A DNA stretch of 64,000 bases from positions 3,596,001-3,660,000 of the forward strand of contig NC_017910.1 in NCBI RefSeq assembly GCF_000262305.1. The letters are read 5' to 3'. The translations under genes were made by a program, and so were the position numbers. Source of the stretch: Shimwellia blattae DSM 4481 = NBRC 105725 (lineage in GTDB: Bacteria > Pseudomonadota > Gammaproteobacteria > Enterobacterales > Enterobacteriaceae). Shown here piece by piece: positions 1 through 8,566 of the stretch (the stretch's first letter is position 1; each line of letters begins with the position of its first letter). The notes beneath the pieces were generated by a model. That model searched no databases, was not told the origin of the DNA, and saw only the letters and a list, made by a program, of their open reading frames with translations.

Positions 1-2895
1 GATAAAGCCGGGAAGCTTATTAAAAATCTCGGCGCTCCAGTGCGGTCCTTTTTCCCGCAGGCGTGAGGCCAGACCGCCAAAGTTGACGCCCGCGGCATCC
101 AGGCACAGCTCGTCCAGACGGCGAACCTGTTTATCCACAGCTTCGCTGCGATCGCGGTTATAAATGGCGAGGCCGATGATTCTCTGCAGCTTAGCGACCA
201 ACTGTTCATGGCTGTGCTCGGCAAAACTGCGGCCATCCGCTTCAATGGTTTTGTAGGTTTCTGAGTCGGTAATTTCATTGACCAGCGTTTGCAGTTCCAC
301 CTGTGGACGCACAACCACCGGGCGCATGGTATCGACGCTTTCCAGCGAGCTGTAGATATCAACACAGTCGAAAATCTTAAAGCTGGTTTTCCCCACCGAC
401 GGGCACAGACGCGTGGCACGGCCCTTCATCTGCTCGTAGAGAATGCGGCTTTTGACTTTGCGCAGGAACACAATATTACAGATTGACGGGATATCCACGC
501 CGGTGGTCAACAGATCGACGGTAACCACAATATTGGGTAGCCGCTCTTTGTTGAAGCGGACGATCATGCTTTGCACTTTCTTCGCGTCTTTATCGGCATC
601 ACCGGTGATCTTGATAATCGCGTCGTGCTCCAGCTGCGGATACTTTTTCTTAAACGCGGTGCGCAGCTCGTCAACCACCATGTCGGCATGGGCGTTGGTG
701 ACGCAGAACACCAGCGTTTTTTGTTGCCCGGTGGGATCCAGGTAGTTGGTGAGCTCACCGCATACCGCACGGTTAAACGCCGGGATCACCAGGCCGCGGT
801 TAAAATCGGCGACCTCAAAATCCTGATCATCGGCCAGCGTGTCGTTGATCAGCTCGCCCTGTGGGTTCAGGCGTTCCACCTGTTCACCCTCGGAAAGATA
901 GACCCCATCCTGCGCATTGCGGGTGACGATCTGAATAGGCGGATCCTGGTCGATCAAGTAGCCGTCGATCACCGCCGTACGGTAGGTGTAGCGGTAAACC
1001 GGCTCGCCGAAAATATCGACCGTGTGCAGCGCTGGCGTGGCGGTCAGGGCAATTTTTACCGCATCGAAGTGATCGAGAATGCGACGGTAGGCGGAAACGT
1101 AATCCAACTGGCTGCGAAACTGCAGCTCGCCTTCGGTCTGCTCTTTATCGAGAATGTAACCGCGGTGTGCTTCATCGACGACAATACAGTCGTAACGGCC
1201 GACCGGCATCGGTTCATCTGATTGCAACGTGCGTTTAACCAGCGACTGAACCGTGGCGACGTGAATTTTGGTGCTGTCTTCCGGGAATTTATCAGTCAAT
1301 CCTTTGATATCGAAAATGCTGTTAAAAGTGTCGCCGTTAATCCGTGTATCTTCAAACGATCCCAGCGCCTGCTCGCCGAGCGAGCGACGATCAACCAGGA
1401 ACAAGACGCGTTTGAAACGCTGCGACTGGATCAGGCGGAACATCAGGGCAATGGCGGTACGGGTTTTACCGGTACCGGTCGCCATTGCCAGCAGGATCTC
1501 TTGTTGGCCGTTAACAATGGCCTTCTCTACCGCGCGAACGGCATCCTCCTGGTAATAACGCAGACCCAGTTCGCTCATTCCGGGGTTATCGGCAAACCAC
1601 TGATTCTGTTTTTGCGGGTCGCTGCCCAGCATATCCAGCAGCTCTTCCGGGCGATGCCATTCCGGCAGCGCTTTCGACATATTGGTGGTGTGGCGGACGT
1701 CGCGATACCAGATACCGCTTTTGGTCTTCATTGCCGCGCGGTATTCACGCCCGTTGGTGGAGTAGCAAAAGGGGATTTTAAAACGCTGTGTGCCGCTGGT
1801 GTCCTGCCAGCTAATTTCGTAAGCAGGTACCGCTTCATGTACTTCATCAGGAGAGTAGTGTTCTAACAACGTGTCGCGTAAGAACGCGTTATCGAAGTAT
1901 TTACTGTAGCGATACGATTCGTTGAGTTTGCCGGGAACATCGATATTTTTACGTTTTGCTTCGACCACTGCGATAGGCTTAAGGCCCACGAACAGAACAT
2001 AATCCGCAAAACCTTGCTTCCCGGTTTCATCTTTGCCAGTTGGCCATTCGGCAATGGCTTTATTTACACCCGGTTCTGGACGCTCACCTTTGGAGAAACG
2101 TAACGTTTTACTATCGGCCTGCCAGCCCGCTTTACGCAGTTGGGCATCAATCAGGAAGCGGCTTTCTTCCTCGCTGAGATTCAGTGTGCGCTTGATAGCC
2201 TGGTCGGTAATCTCTTTATGATATGCCTTGCGTTCCTGTTCGGTTTGTTTTGCTAACTCGGCGTTTTTGGCGGCAAGTTGCGCTTCCAGTGCGGCCACGC
2301 GTGCTTTGGTTTGTGCTTCGGTTTCCTGCTGTTTGCCTTCGAGGACGGCAATGTAGCCGTTGAGTGCAATTAATCGTTGCTGCTGAGCTTCCAGTTCTGC
2401 CTGGCTTTGTACTTTTTCCTGTGTCTGCTGTTCCAGTTGCTGTTTGAGGGTGAGAACTTCGGCGTGGTAGCGATCCTCACCGTGCTCAGGCAGCACAAAA
2501 ACCGGCACAGGAAAGTCGTAATCTTTGGTTACCAACCGGTAATACCAGACGGCAAGACGGAAACCCAGGCGCAGGCACATCTGAGCATCATCCAAATCAT
2601 TATGGTATTCGTGGACGGCCTGGTTACCAATTCGGCGCAATTTATGGAATACAGAAAGGATGTTGTCATCAACAAAGGAAATTTTGCCCAGTTCACGCAG
2701 AAGATCGTGTTGATTCTCACAGAGGGGGATATCCAGCAGCAGGCCAAGGTGTTTAGCCGTCGCTTCGCCAAACATACGCATTTTCACCAGTGCGGTGTTG
2801 GGATCATCCGGGTAATTATTTTCCGCCGCACAGGCTATGGCATAGGTGAAATCGTTGACGCCCTTCAGGAACTCAAAATTGGATTTAGTCATCAT
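1..2895 (-). CDS. hsdR: Type I restriction enzyme HsdR subunit, EcoKI-like (3' end outside window)
   Basis: Motor and nuclease subunit of a type I restriction-modification complex (HsdR2M2S), which translocates and cuts DNA lacking the host methylation pattern. The minus strand is open from ATGATG at 2895 to the window edge, 965 codons; the EcoKI family is close to 1190 residues, so the C-terminus lies outside. Reading gives an N-terminus starting MMTKSNFEFLKG, a glutamine-rich coiled segment near residues 150-230, a PD-(D/E)xK nuclease ending in VVEAKR near 310, Walker A MATGTGKT near 470, DEAH near 572, and the helicase motif GRATRL further on. No stop interrupts the stretches checked. The close match to EcoKI HsdR is from memory of that protein. 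It lies downstream of and on the same strand as the integrase, so it is probably island cargo. hsdM and hsdS would lie beyond the window. Confidence 0.95.
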   Translation of the reverse strand, partial: MMTKSNFEFLKGVNDFTYAIACAAENNYPDDPNTALVKMRMFGEATAKHLGLLLDIPLCENQHDLLRELGKISFVDDNILSVFHKLRRIGNQAVHEYHNDLDDAQMCLRLGFRLAVWYYRLVTKDYDFPVPVFVLPEHGEDRYHAEVLTLKQQLEQQTQEKVQSQAELEAQQQRLIALNGYIAVLEGKQQETEAQTKARVAALEAQLAAKNAELAKQTEQERKAYHKEITDQAIKRTLNLSEEESRFLIDAQLRKAGWQADSKTLRFSKGERPEPGVNKAIAEWPTGKDETGKQGFADYVLFVGLKPIAVVEAKRKNIDVPGKLNESYRYSKYFDNAFLRDTLLEHYSPDEVHEAVPAYEISWQDTSGTQRFKIPFCYSTNGREYRAAMKTKSGIWYRDVRHTTNMSKALPEWHRPEELLDMLGSDPQKQNQWFADNPGMSELGLRYYQEDAVRAVEKAIVNGQQEILLAMATGTGKTRTAIALMFRLIQSQRFKRVLFLVDRRSLGEQALGSFEDTRINGDTFNSIFDIKGLTDKFPEDSTKIHVATVQSLVKRTLQSDEPMPVGRYDCIVVDEAHRGYILDKEQTEGELQFRSQLDYVSAYRRILDHFDAVKIALTATPALHTVDIFGEPVYRYTYRTAVIDGYLIDQDPPIQIVTRNAQDGVYLSEGEQVERLNPQGELINDTLADDQDFEVADFNRGLVIPAFNRAVCGELTNYLDPTGQQKTLVFCVTNAHADMVVDELRTAFKKKYPQLEHDAIIKITGDADKDAKKVQSMIVRFNKERLPNIVVTVDLLTTGVDIPSICNIVFLRKVKSRILYEQMKGRATRLCPSVGKTSFKIFDCVDIYSSLESVDTMRPVVVRPQVELQTLVNEITDSETYKTIEADGRSFAEHSHEQLVAKLQRIIGLAIYNRDRSEAVDKQVRRLDELCLDAAGVNFGGLASRLREKGPHWSAEIFNKLPGFI

Positions 2896-3131
2896 TAGGT
2901 TTTAATCCATCGCTGTGCGAGCCTATCCATATATTTAAGGCTCATAACTCTTTATCTTAGCTTTCCACATCTTCCCGGGCAATGACCAACGTCACAGCAA
3001 CTGACTAATTCTTAAGGGTTCGTCTATTTTGTAGTGTTGTACTAAACACAAAAAGTCCCAAACTCTTCAACCAAGTCAGCTGACCATATCGAGCGCACAC
3101 TTTTAAATTATAAAATCGATAAATAATTAAA

Positions 3132-4397
3132 TCATTTCAACACATTACCATTATTCCCAAAATCAAACGGGCTAACCCCTTTCTCCCGATTCGCATCCAG
3201 ATAATCAGCCCACCACTGCAGCATTAACCTGCGCTCTCCCAGATGCTCTGCCTTGTGGATGTAAGCTGCTCGCACAGAGCTACGCTCCTGATGGCTCATC
3301 TGCCGCTCTACGGCATCCCTCGACCATAGACCCGATTCAATCAATGAGCTACAGGCCATTGTCCTGAAACCATGCCCACACACTTCCTTTTTCGTGTCAT
3401 ACCCCATCACTCGCAAAGCCTTGTTAACCGTGTTCTCACTCATCGGCTTACGAGGATCGTGATCGCCAACGAAGATCAGCTCTCGGTTCCCATTCATGCT
3501 TTTGATCTTTTCCAGAATAGCTAAGGCCTGACGCGATAAGGGAACAAGATGAGGTGTCCGCATCTTTGAACCACGCTGAGAATGTTTAACACCTTCCAGC
3601 GGTTCACGCTCTCCGGGAATCGTCCACATAGCCGTTTCAAAATCCACTTCTGTCCAGCGAGCAAAACGTAGCTCGCTCGAACGGATGAAAACCAGTAACG
3701 TCAAATCCACAGCTAACCGCGTTAATGGTCTGCCGGTGTAGTTATCAATACGATGGAGTAACTCAGGAATGCGGTTGAGATCTAGCGCAGCGCGATGCTT
3801 TCGTTTAGCTGTTGCGATCGCACCAGCGATCTCTTGTGCAGGATTGTAATCAATTAAGCCGTTCTGTACCGCAAAGCGCATTATTGCCGTTGTTCGCTGT
3901 TGAAGACGCGCAGCCACTTCAAGGCGTCCTGACTTTTCCACGGCTTTAATTGGAACCAGTAAGTCACGAGTACCAATATCTTTGATATTTCGCTTCCCAA
4001 CCGAAGCAAATAAATTGTCTTCCAGGCTTTTCAATACACGAGCACTATGCGATGTAGACCATTTCTGATTGCTGGCATGCCAGTCTCTGGCAACCACTTC
4101 AAACGTTATCGCCTCTTGCTCCTGCTCTACCTTAACGGCTTTCTTGTTCTCACTGGGATCGACACCATTAGCTAATAGCTTACGGGCCTCATCCCTTCGT
4201 GCCCTGGCATCCGCCAGCGAAACCTCAGGGTATTTCCCAAGCGCCAGCATCTTCTCTTTGCCACCGAAGCGATAACGTAGCCGCCAGTATTTGGAGCCGT
4301 TAGGGTGAACCAGCAAAACCATACCGTCGCCGTCAGTAAGTTTATAGGCTTTTGCTTCAGGCTTAGCCGAACGAACCTTCACATCACTCAGAGCCAT
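3132..4397 (-). CDS. P4-type tyrosine recombinase/integrase next to leuX
   Basis: Site-specific recombinase expected to integrate and excise a genomic island at the 3' end of leuX. The protein has 421 residues with the DUF4102-type N-terminal arm domain (about 1-90), a SAM-like core-binding domain (about 100-190) and a C-terminal catalytic domain. Catalytic residues visible are Arg239 (RSSELR), His342 and Arg345 (HGFR), His369 (SHQER) and Tyr379 (RAAYIHK). The start MALSDVK at 4397 is preferred over the upstream in-frame Met at 4433, because an AAGGA-like ribosome site sits about 9 nt before it and P4-family integrases begin this way. It reads away from leuX, the usual arrangement for tRNA-leu islands. 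It appears intact. Confidence 0.93.
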   Translation of the reverse strand: MALSDVKVRSAKPEAKAYKLTDGDGMVLLVHPNGSKYWRLRYRFGGKEKMLALGKYPEVSLADARARRDEARKLLANGVDPSENKKAVKVEQEQEAITFEVVARDWHASNQKWSTSHSARVLKSLEDNLFASVGKRNIKDIGTRDLLVPIKAVEKSGRLEVAARLQQRTTAIMRFAVQNGLIDYNPAQEIAGAIATAKRKHRAALDLNRIPELLHRIDNYTGRPLTRLAVDLTLLVFIRSSELRFARWTEVDFETAMWTIPGEREPLEGVKHSQRGSKMRTPHLVPLSRQALAILEKIKSMNGNRELIFVGDHDPRKPMSENTVNKALRVMGYDTKKEVCGHGFRTMACSSLIESGLWSRDAVERQMSHQERSSVRAAYIHKAEHLGERRLMLQWWADYLDANREKGVSPFDFGNNGNVLK

Positions 4398-4558
4398 GAT
4401 GAGTATCCTTTCAAGGGTTCTGTGTGGGTACAAACATTATCGAACCGGGATATACCCGCAGTTGTACCCGCATCAGTAAGTTGATGTAGATTGAATCAGG
4501 TTGACTTAGGTTGAGTGAAAAAGCGAGGAAAGCCTTGCGGATACTGGATTTCAGGCAC

Positions 4559-4581
4559 AAAAAAAGACGTCCATTGACGTC
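4559..4581 (-). terminator. Terminator downstream of leuX
   Basis: On the minus strand AGACGT, a six-base loop and ACGTCT form a hairpin (4565-4581) followed by a run of seven T (4559-4565). It lies 15 nt beyond the leuX 3' end, before the integrase gene. Confidence 0.75.
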
Positions 4582-4595
4582 TGTTGATGTTCCGA

Positions 4596-4680
4596 TGGTG
4601 CCGAAGGCCGGACTCGAACCGGCACGTATTTCTACGGTTGATTTTGAATCAACTGCGTCTACCGATTTCGCCACTTCGGC
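4596..4680 (-). tRNA. leuX: tRNA-Leu (anticodon CAA)
   Basis: An 85-nt class II tRNA with encoded CCA. The acceptor stem GCCGAAG pairs with CTTCGGC, the anticodon stem-loop carries CAA (plus-strand TTG at 4644-4646), and the T-loop is GTTCGAGTCC. It matches E. coli leuX, which decodes UUG. Its 3' end is the expected attB/attL core for the neighbouring integrase. The other att copy is not in the window. Confidence 0.98.
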
Positions 4681-4706
4681 ACTGAAGGGGATGCGGAAAC
4701 GTTGCG

Positions 4707-4734
4707 ATTATACCTGCTGATACTGGCCGCGCAA
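4707..4734 (-). promoter_or_regulatory. Promoter of leuX
   Basis: On the minus strand, TTGCGC (4734-4729) and a perfect TATAAT (4712-4707) are 16 nt apart, followed by a C-rich discriminator before the tRNA 5' end at 4680. This is the layout expected for a stringently controlled tRNA promoter. Confidence 0.75.
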
Positions 4735-4941
4735 CCCTTATCCGCCACCGGCCTGCCGTCTGCCGTTTTTTTCACCACAGGCAAATCAGCACCTTACCAG
4801 GCCCCCGCCGCCCATACCAATTGTGCTCTTCCCGCCCTGCTCCCCCTGCCCCTTTAGCGCCCCCGGGAGTAACATTCCCGCAGCCTGGCTCAACTACACT
4901 AATGTCAGAACCACATCCACTCAGGATCATGAGGAACCCCA

Positions 4942-5961
4942 ATGACCATCATCAAAAGTTTTGCCGCCAGAGAAGCCGGCGCCGAGCTCGAACTCTGGGA
5001 ATACGATGCCGGTGAACTGGCCGCAGAAGATGTCGAAGTCACCGTCGATTACTGCGGGATCTGCCACTCGGATCTGTCGATGATCGACAACGAATGGGGC
5101 ATGTCCAGCTACCCGCTGGTTGCCGGTCATGAAGTCATCGGCCATGTGACTGCCCTTGGTAGCGCGGCGCAGAATAAAGGCCTGAAAATTGGCCAGCGCG
5201 TGGGCATCGGCTGGACAGCGCGCAGCTGCGGCCACTGCGATGCCTGCATCAGCGGCAACCAGATGAACTGCCTGGAAGGCACCACCCCCACCATTATGAA
5301 CCGCGGCGGCTTTGCCGAGAAAATCCGCGCAGACTGGCAATGGGTCATCCCCCTGCCGGAAAGCATTGATATCGAATCCGCCGGGCCCCTGCTGTGTGGC
5401 GGAATCACCGTATTTAAACCCCTGCTGATGCACAACATCACCACCACCAGCCGCGTGGGGGTTATCGGCATTGGTGGCCTGGGCCATATTGCCATCAAAC
5501 TGCTGCGCGCCATGAACTGCGAAGTCACGGCATTCAGCTCAAACCCGGCCAAAGAGCAGGAAGTGCGCGCCATGGGTGCTGATCACGTCGTCAACAGCCG
5601 GGATCCGCAAGCCCTCACGGCGCTGGCGGGCCAGTTTGATCTGATAATCAACACCGTAAACGTTGATCTTGACTGGCAACCCTACTTCGAAGCGCTGGCC
5701 TGGGGCGGCAACTTCCACACCGTCGGTGCCGTGATGAAGCCATTACCCGTACCGGCCTTTACCCTGATTGGCGGCGACCGCAGCATCTCCGGCTCGGCAA
5801 CCGGCTCCCCGGCAGAGCTGCGTAAGCTCATGAAGCTGGCGGGGCGCACTGGCGTAACAGCCACCACCGAGCTGTACCCGATGTCGAAAATTAACGAAGC
5901 GCTGCAACACGTTCGCGAAGGCAAAGCCCGCTACCGCGTTGTACTGAAAGCGGACTTTTAA
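4942..5961 (+). CDS. ahr: Zinc-dependent NADPH aldehyde reductase Ahr (YjgB)
   Basis: Medium-chain alcohol dehydrogenase that reduces aldehydes with NADPH in the cytoplasm. The 339-residue length equals that of E. coli Ahr. Catalytic zinc ligands are Cys38 (CGICHSD), His63-Glu64 (AGHE) and probably Cys152; structural zinc cysteines are 96, 99, 102 and 110. The Rossmann dinucleotide motif GIGGLGH is at 176-182. An AGGA ribosome site precedes the ATG. It keeps its E. coli position beside leuX, marking the chromosomal side of the island junction. Confidence 0.95.
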   Translation: MTIIKSFAAREAGAELELWEYDAGELAAEDVEVTVDYCGICHSDLSMIDNEWGMSSYPLVAGHEVIGHVTALGSAAQNKGLKIGQRVGIGWTARSCGHCDACISGNQMNCLEGTTPTIMNRGGFAEKIRADWQWVIPLPESIDIESAGPLLCGGITVFKPLLMHNITTTSRVGVIGIGGLGHIAIKLLRAMNCEVTAFSSNPAKEQEVRAMGADHVVNSRDPQALTALAGQFDLIINTVNVDLDWQPYFEALAWGGNFHTVGAVMKPLPVPAFTLIGGDRSISGSATGSPAELRKLMKLAGRTGVTATTELYPMSKINEALQHVREGKARYRVVLKADF

Positions 5962-6101
5962 ACCCCGTTGATGCAGGGTAAATCCCGCCATCGGTATTGT
6001 CGTGGCGGTATCACACTCACCCCGGTCCCGCCCTGCGTTGCGGGGCCGTTTTTATAGCGGCACACCCGGGGTCACAGGCCCGGGCTCAGGCAGAACCAGT
6101 C

Positions 6102-6890
6102 ATGAAAACCTATCAGGCGGCGGTATTCGCCCTTTATTGCCTCAGCAGCGCCAGTGCGCTGGCAGGCTATAACCCGGTAATAGACAGAGCCACCAGCCAG
6201 AAGCTGGAGACACTGCTCACCCTCAGCACCATGTCCCCACCAGGCACCACCGGGAGCCGCCTGGCCCGCCTGTCGGAGCCCTTCCTCAATACCCCTTACC
6301 GGGGCGGCACGCTGATTGGCTCGGCCACCCGGCCAGAAGCCCTGGTGGTGAATTTCAGCGCGGTGGACTGCCTCACCCTGCTGGAATACCTCCACGCCCT
6401 CAGCCACGCCACGGATCGCGACAGCTTCCTGCAAAGCCTGGTGGCAACCCGCTATCAGAACAGCGAGGTAGACTACACCCGGCGTAAACATTTCTTCTCC
6501 GACTGGTCCGCCACCCTGCCGCAGAACGCAACAGACATTACCGCCACACTGGCAAGCCATGTGGTGCGCACCACCAAAACCCTGAACCGTAAAGACGACG
6601 GTTCGCTCTGGCTACCGGGCATACCGGTCACGCCACGCACCATTACCTGGATCCCCACCGCCCGGATCACGGATCAGGTGCTGGCCGGGATCCGGGACGG
6701 GGATCTGATCGGGATCTACACCCCGAAAGCGGGGCTGGATGTCACCCACTCCGGGATCGCTGTTTATAAAAATGGCCAGTTGTTCTTCCGCAACGCCTCA
6801 TTCCTGGCGCGTAATATGAAAGTTGTCGATACCCCGCTGCGCACCTATCTGCGGCACTACCCGGGGATAGTCGTCCTGCGTCCACGGTAA
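6102..6890 (+). CDS. DUF1460 family secreted protein, amidase-like
   Basis: A 262-residue protein with a signal peptide (hydrophobic residues about 5-21, possible cleavage near ASALA-GY) and the DUF1460 fold, related to NlpC/P60 cysteine hydrolases and often labelled N-acetylmuramoyl-L-alanine amidase-like. The conserved Cys90 (AVDCLTLLE) and His216 (VTHSGIAVY) fit the family's catalytic pair. The start at 6102 is chosen because the signal peptide begins there; an upstream in-frame start at 5997 would add 35 residues with no secretion signal. It probably acts on periplasmic peptidoglycan, but substrate and role are inference. It stands alone between ahr and qorB. Confidence 0.8.
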   Translation: MKTYQAAVFALYCLSSASALAGYNPVIDRATSQKLETLLTLSTMSPPGTTGSRLARLSEPFLNTPYRGGTLIGSATRPEALVVNFSAVDCLTLLEYLHALSHATDRDSFLQSLVATRYQNSEVDYTRRKHFFSDWSATLPQNATDITATLASHVVRTTKTLNRKDDGSLWLPGIPVTPRTITWIPTARITDQVLAGIRDGDLIGIYTPKAGLDVTHSGIAVYKNGQLFFRNASFLARNMKVVDTPLRTYLRHYPGIVVLRPR

Positions 6891-6909
6891 AAGGATAAAA
6901 AATCTTCAT

Positions 6910-6958
6910 ACTTACATTTTTGTAAGTACTTACTAAAAGTAATTAAGACATTTATAGT
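6910..6958 (+). promoter_or_regulatory. qorB promoter with two operator-like palindromes
   Basis: ACTTACA-N4-TGTAAGT (6910-6927) is a perfect inverted repeat. A second one, TTACT-AAA-AGTAA (6930-6942), overlaps the candidate -35 TTACTA (6930-6935). A TATAGT -10 lies 17 nt further on (6953-6958). Such sites fit the HxlR regulator encoded just downstream of qorB, but the pairing is inferred. Confidence 0.6.
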
Positions 6959-6995
6959 GACCTCCACAGCACAACACCCTGTAGAGGAAACCACG

Positions 6996-7838
6996 ATGAC
7001 AATTGCAATTACCGGTGCCACTGGTCAGCTCGGTCGCCATATTATCAGCCAGCTACGCCAGCATATCCCTGCCGGGGAGATCGTCGCCCTGGCCAGATCC
7101 CCGGAGAAAGCGGCCAATTCCGGCGTGACTGTCCGCCAGGCGGACTATACCCGGCCTGCAACACTGGAAACCGCACTTCAGGGGATCGACACCCTGCTGC
7201 TGATCTCTGGTAACGACCTTGGCCAGCGCACAGCCCAGCACGCCAATGTGATTGCCGCCGCCCAAAAAAACGGGGTGCGGCGTATTGTCTATACCAGCCT
7301 GCTGCGGGCAGATACCTCACCGCTTAATCTGGCACCTGAGCACGTTGCAACCGAAAAACTGATCCAGCGCTCCGGTATGGCATACACCATTCTGCGCAAC
7401 GGCTGGTATACCGAAAACTACACCGCCTCCATTCCGGCAGCCCTGTCACTGGGCGCGTTTTACGGCAGCGCCGGTGAGGGCAAGATCGCCTCTGCTACCC
7501 GCGCTGATTATGCCGCTGCCGCAGTCGCCGTGCTGACCAGCCCGGGCCATGAAGGCAAAACCTACGAACTGGCGGGCGACCAGGCATATACCCTGGCCGA
7601 TCTGGCTGCGGAGTTATCTGCCCAAAGCGGTAAGCAGATCCCGTATGTCAATATTCCGGAAGCCGATTATGCCGCAGCGCTAGTCAAAGCGGGCCTGCCT
7701 GCTGGCTTTGCGGCGGCTATTGCCTCCTGGGATAGCGGCGCAGCACAGGGAGCTTTATTCGATGACAACCACCAGCTTTCCCGCCTGATCGGACGCACAA
7801 CCACCCCGCTGGCGCAAAGCATAAAAGCAGTGCTATAA
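6996..7838 (+). CDS. qorB: NmrA-like NAD(P)H quinone oxidoreductase QorB
   Basis: Atypical short-chain dehydrogenase that reduces quinones with NADPH in the cytoplasm. The 280-residue protein has the N-terminal Rossmann motif GATGQLG (6-12) and QorB hallmarks such as TSLLRADTSPL, LRNGWYTENY and GKIASATRADYAAAA. The start at 6996 has an AGAGGA ribosome site 8 nt upstream; an in-frame upstream start at 6957 would lie on the predicted -10 element. It is followed by a ytfH-type regulator. In E. coli qorB and ytfH are divergent, whereas here both read the same way. Confidence 0.92.
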   Translation: MTIAITGATGQLGRHIISQLRQHIPAGEIVALARSPEKAANSGVTVRQADYTRPATLETALQGIDTLLLISGNDLGQRTAQHANVIAAAQKNGVRRIVYTSLLRADTSPLNLAPEHVATEKLIQRSGMAYTILRNGWYTENYTASIPAALSLGAFYGSAGEGKIASATRADYAAAAVAVLTSPGHEGKTYELAGDQAYTLADLAAELSAQSGKQIPYVNIPEADYAAALVKAGLPAGFAAAIASWDSGAAQGALFDDNHQLSRLIGRTTTPLAQSIKAVL

Positions 7839-7971
7839 GTTAACGCCCCGGTTACCTGGCTACGGCTAACCGGGCAAACCACAAATACAGATTCCCGTTT
7901 TCGCCCTGCCCCCAGAAGTGGTACGCTGCCCCCGCAACCCACTACCTGAACTCAACCTTACCCTGGCGCTA

Positions 7972-8346
7972 ATGATGACCACACCCGAAGACCTTCAGCC
8001 CTGTAATGTTATGGCGGCCAGTTGCCCGTCACGCCAGGTTCTGCAACACCTCACCAGCCGCTGGGGGATACTGATCCTGGTTGCCCTGCTGCCCGGCACC
8101 CGCCGCTTCAGCGAGCTAAAGCGCACCATTGAAGGCATCAGCGAACGGATGCTGGCCCAGAGCCTGCAGTTTCTGGAGGCGGACGGTATGCTCACCCGCC
8201 GATCCATGAATACGGTGCCACCCCATGTGGAATACACCCTCACCCCGCTGGGTGCCACCGCCGCCGCGAAAATGCAGGAGCTGGTGGCATTAATTGAAGA
8301 TGAGATGACCAGAAAACTGCGCGCCCGGGCCGCTCCCGGCATCTGA
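7972..8346 (+). CDS. ytfH: HxlR-type transcriptional regulator, YtfH-like
   Basis: A 124-residue winged-helix regulator of the HxlR family, which often senses electrophiles or aldehydes through a conserved cysteine. Visible are the N-terminal Cys in the SCPSRQVL motif, TSRWGILILVALL, RFSELKR, ISERMLAQSLQ and the wing PPHVEYTLTPLG. The start is uncertain: adjacent ATGs at 7972/7975 give the length of E. coli YtfH, but no strong ribosome site is seen, and GTG at 7918 is also open. It probably represses qorB through the palindromes at 6910-6942. Confidence 0.85.
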   Translation: MMTTPEDLQPCNVMAASCPSRQVLQHLTSRWGILILVALLPGTRRFSELKRTIEGISERMLAQSLQFLEADGMLTRRSMNTVPPHVEYTLTPLGATAAAKMQELVALIEDEMTRKLRARAAPGI

Positions 8347-8566
8347 CTGATGGCCATCCTCACCCGGATTTATCTTTCTGACCAGCCCGGAATCCGGGTT
8401 TTGCTCATTTTCTGAAGCCAGCTTCCACCAGGCCTGCCACAAAGCTGCAACTGCGCGTTTTTGCTGCGTAACCGCACGTAATTCAGTGTATTCCCCGCTG
8501 TACTGCTGGCCCGACAGGGCTATGCTAGATGCATACCGTTTGAGTAACTCCTGTAAGGAAACGTGA

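Noticed and set aside
571..2898. Several plus-strand open frames of 170-216 codons over hsdR
   Set aside because: The minus strand is a continuous HsdR frame with helicase and nuclease motifs; the plus-strand frames are shadows.
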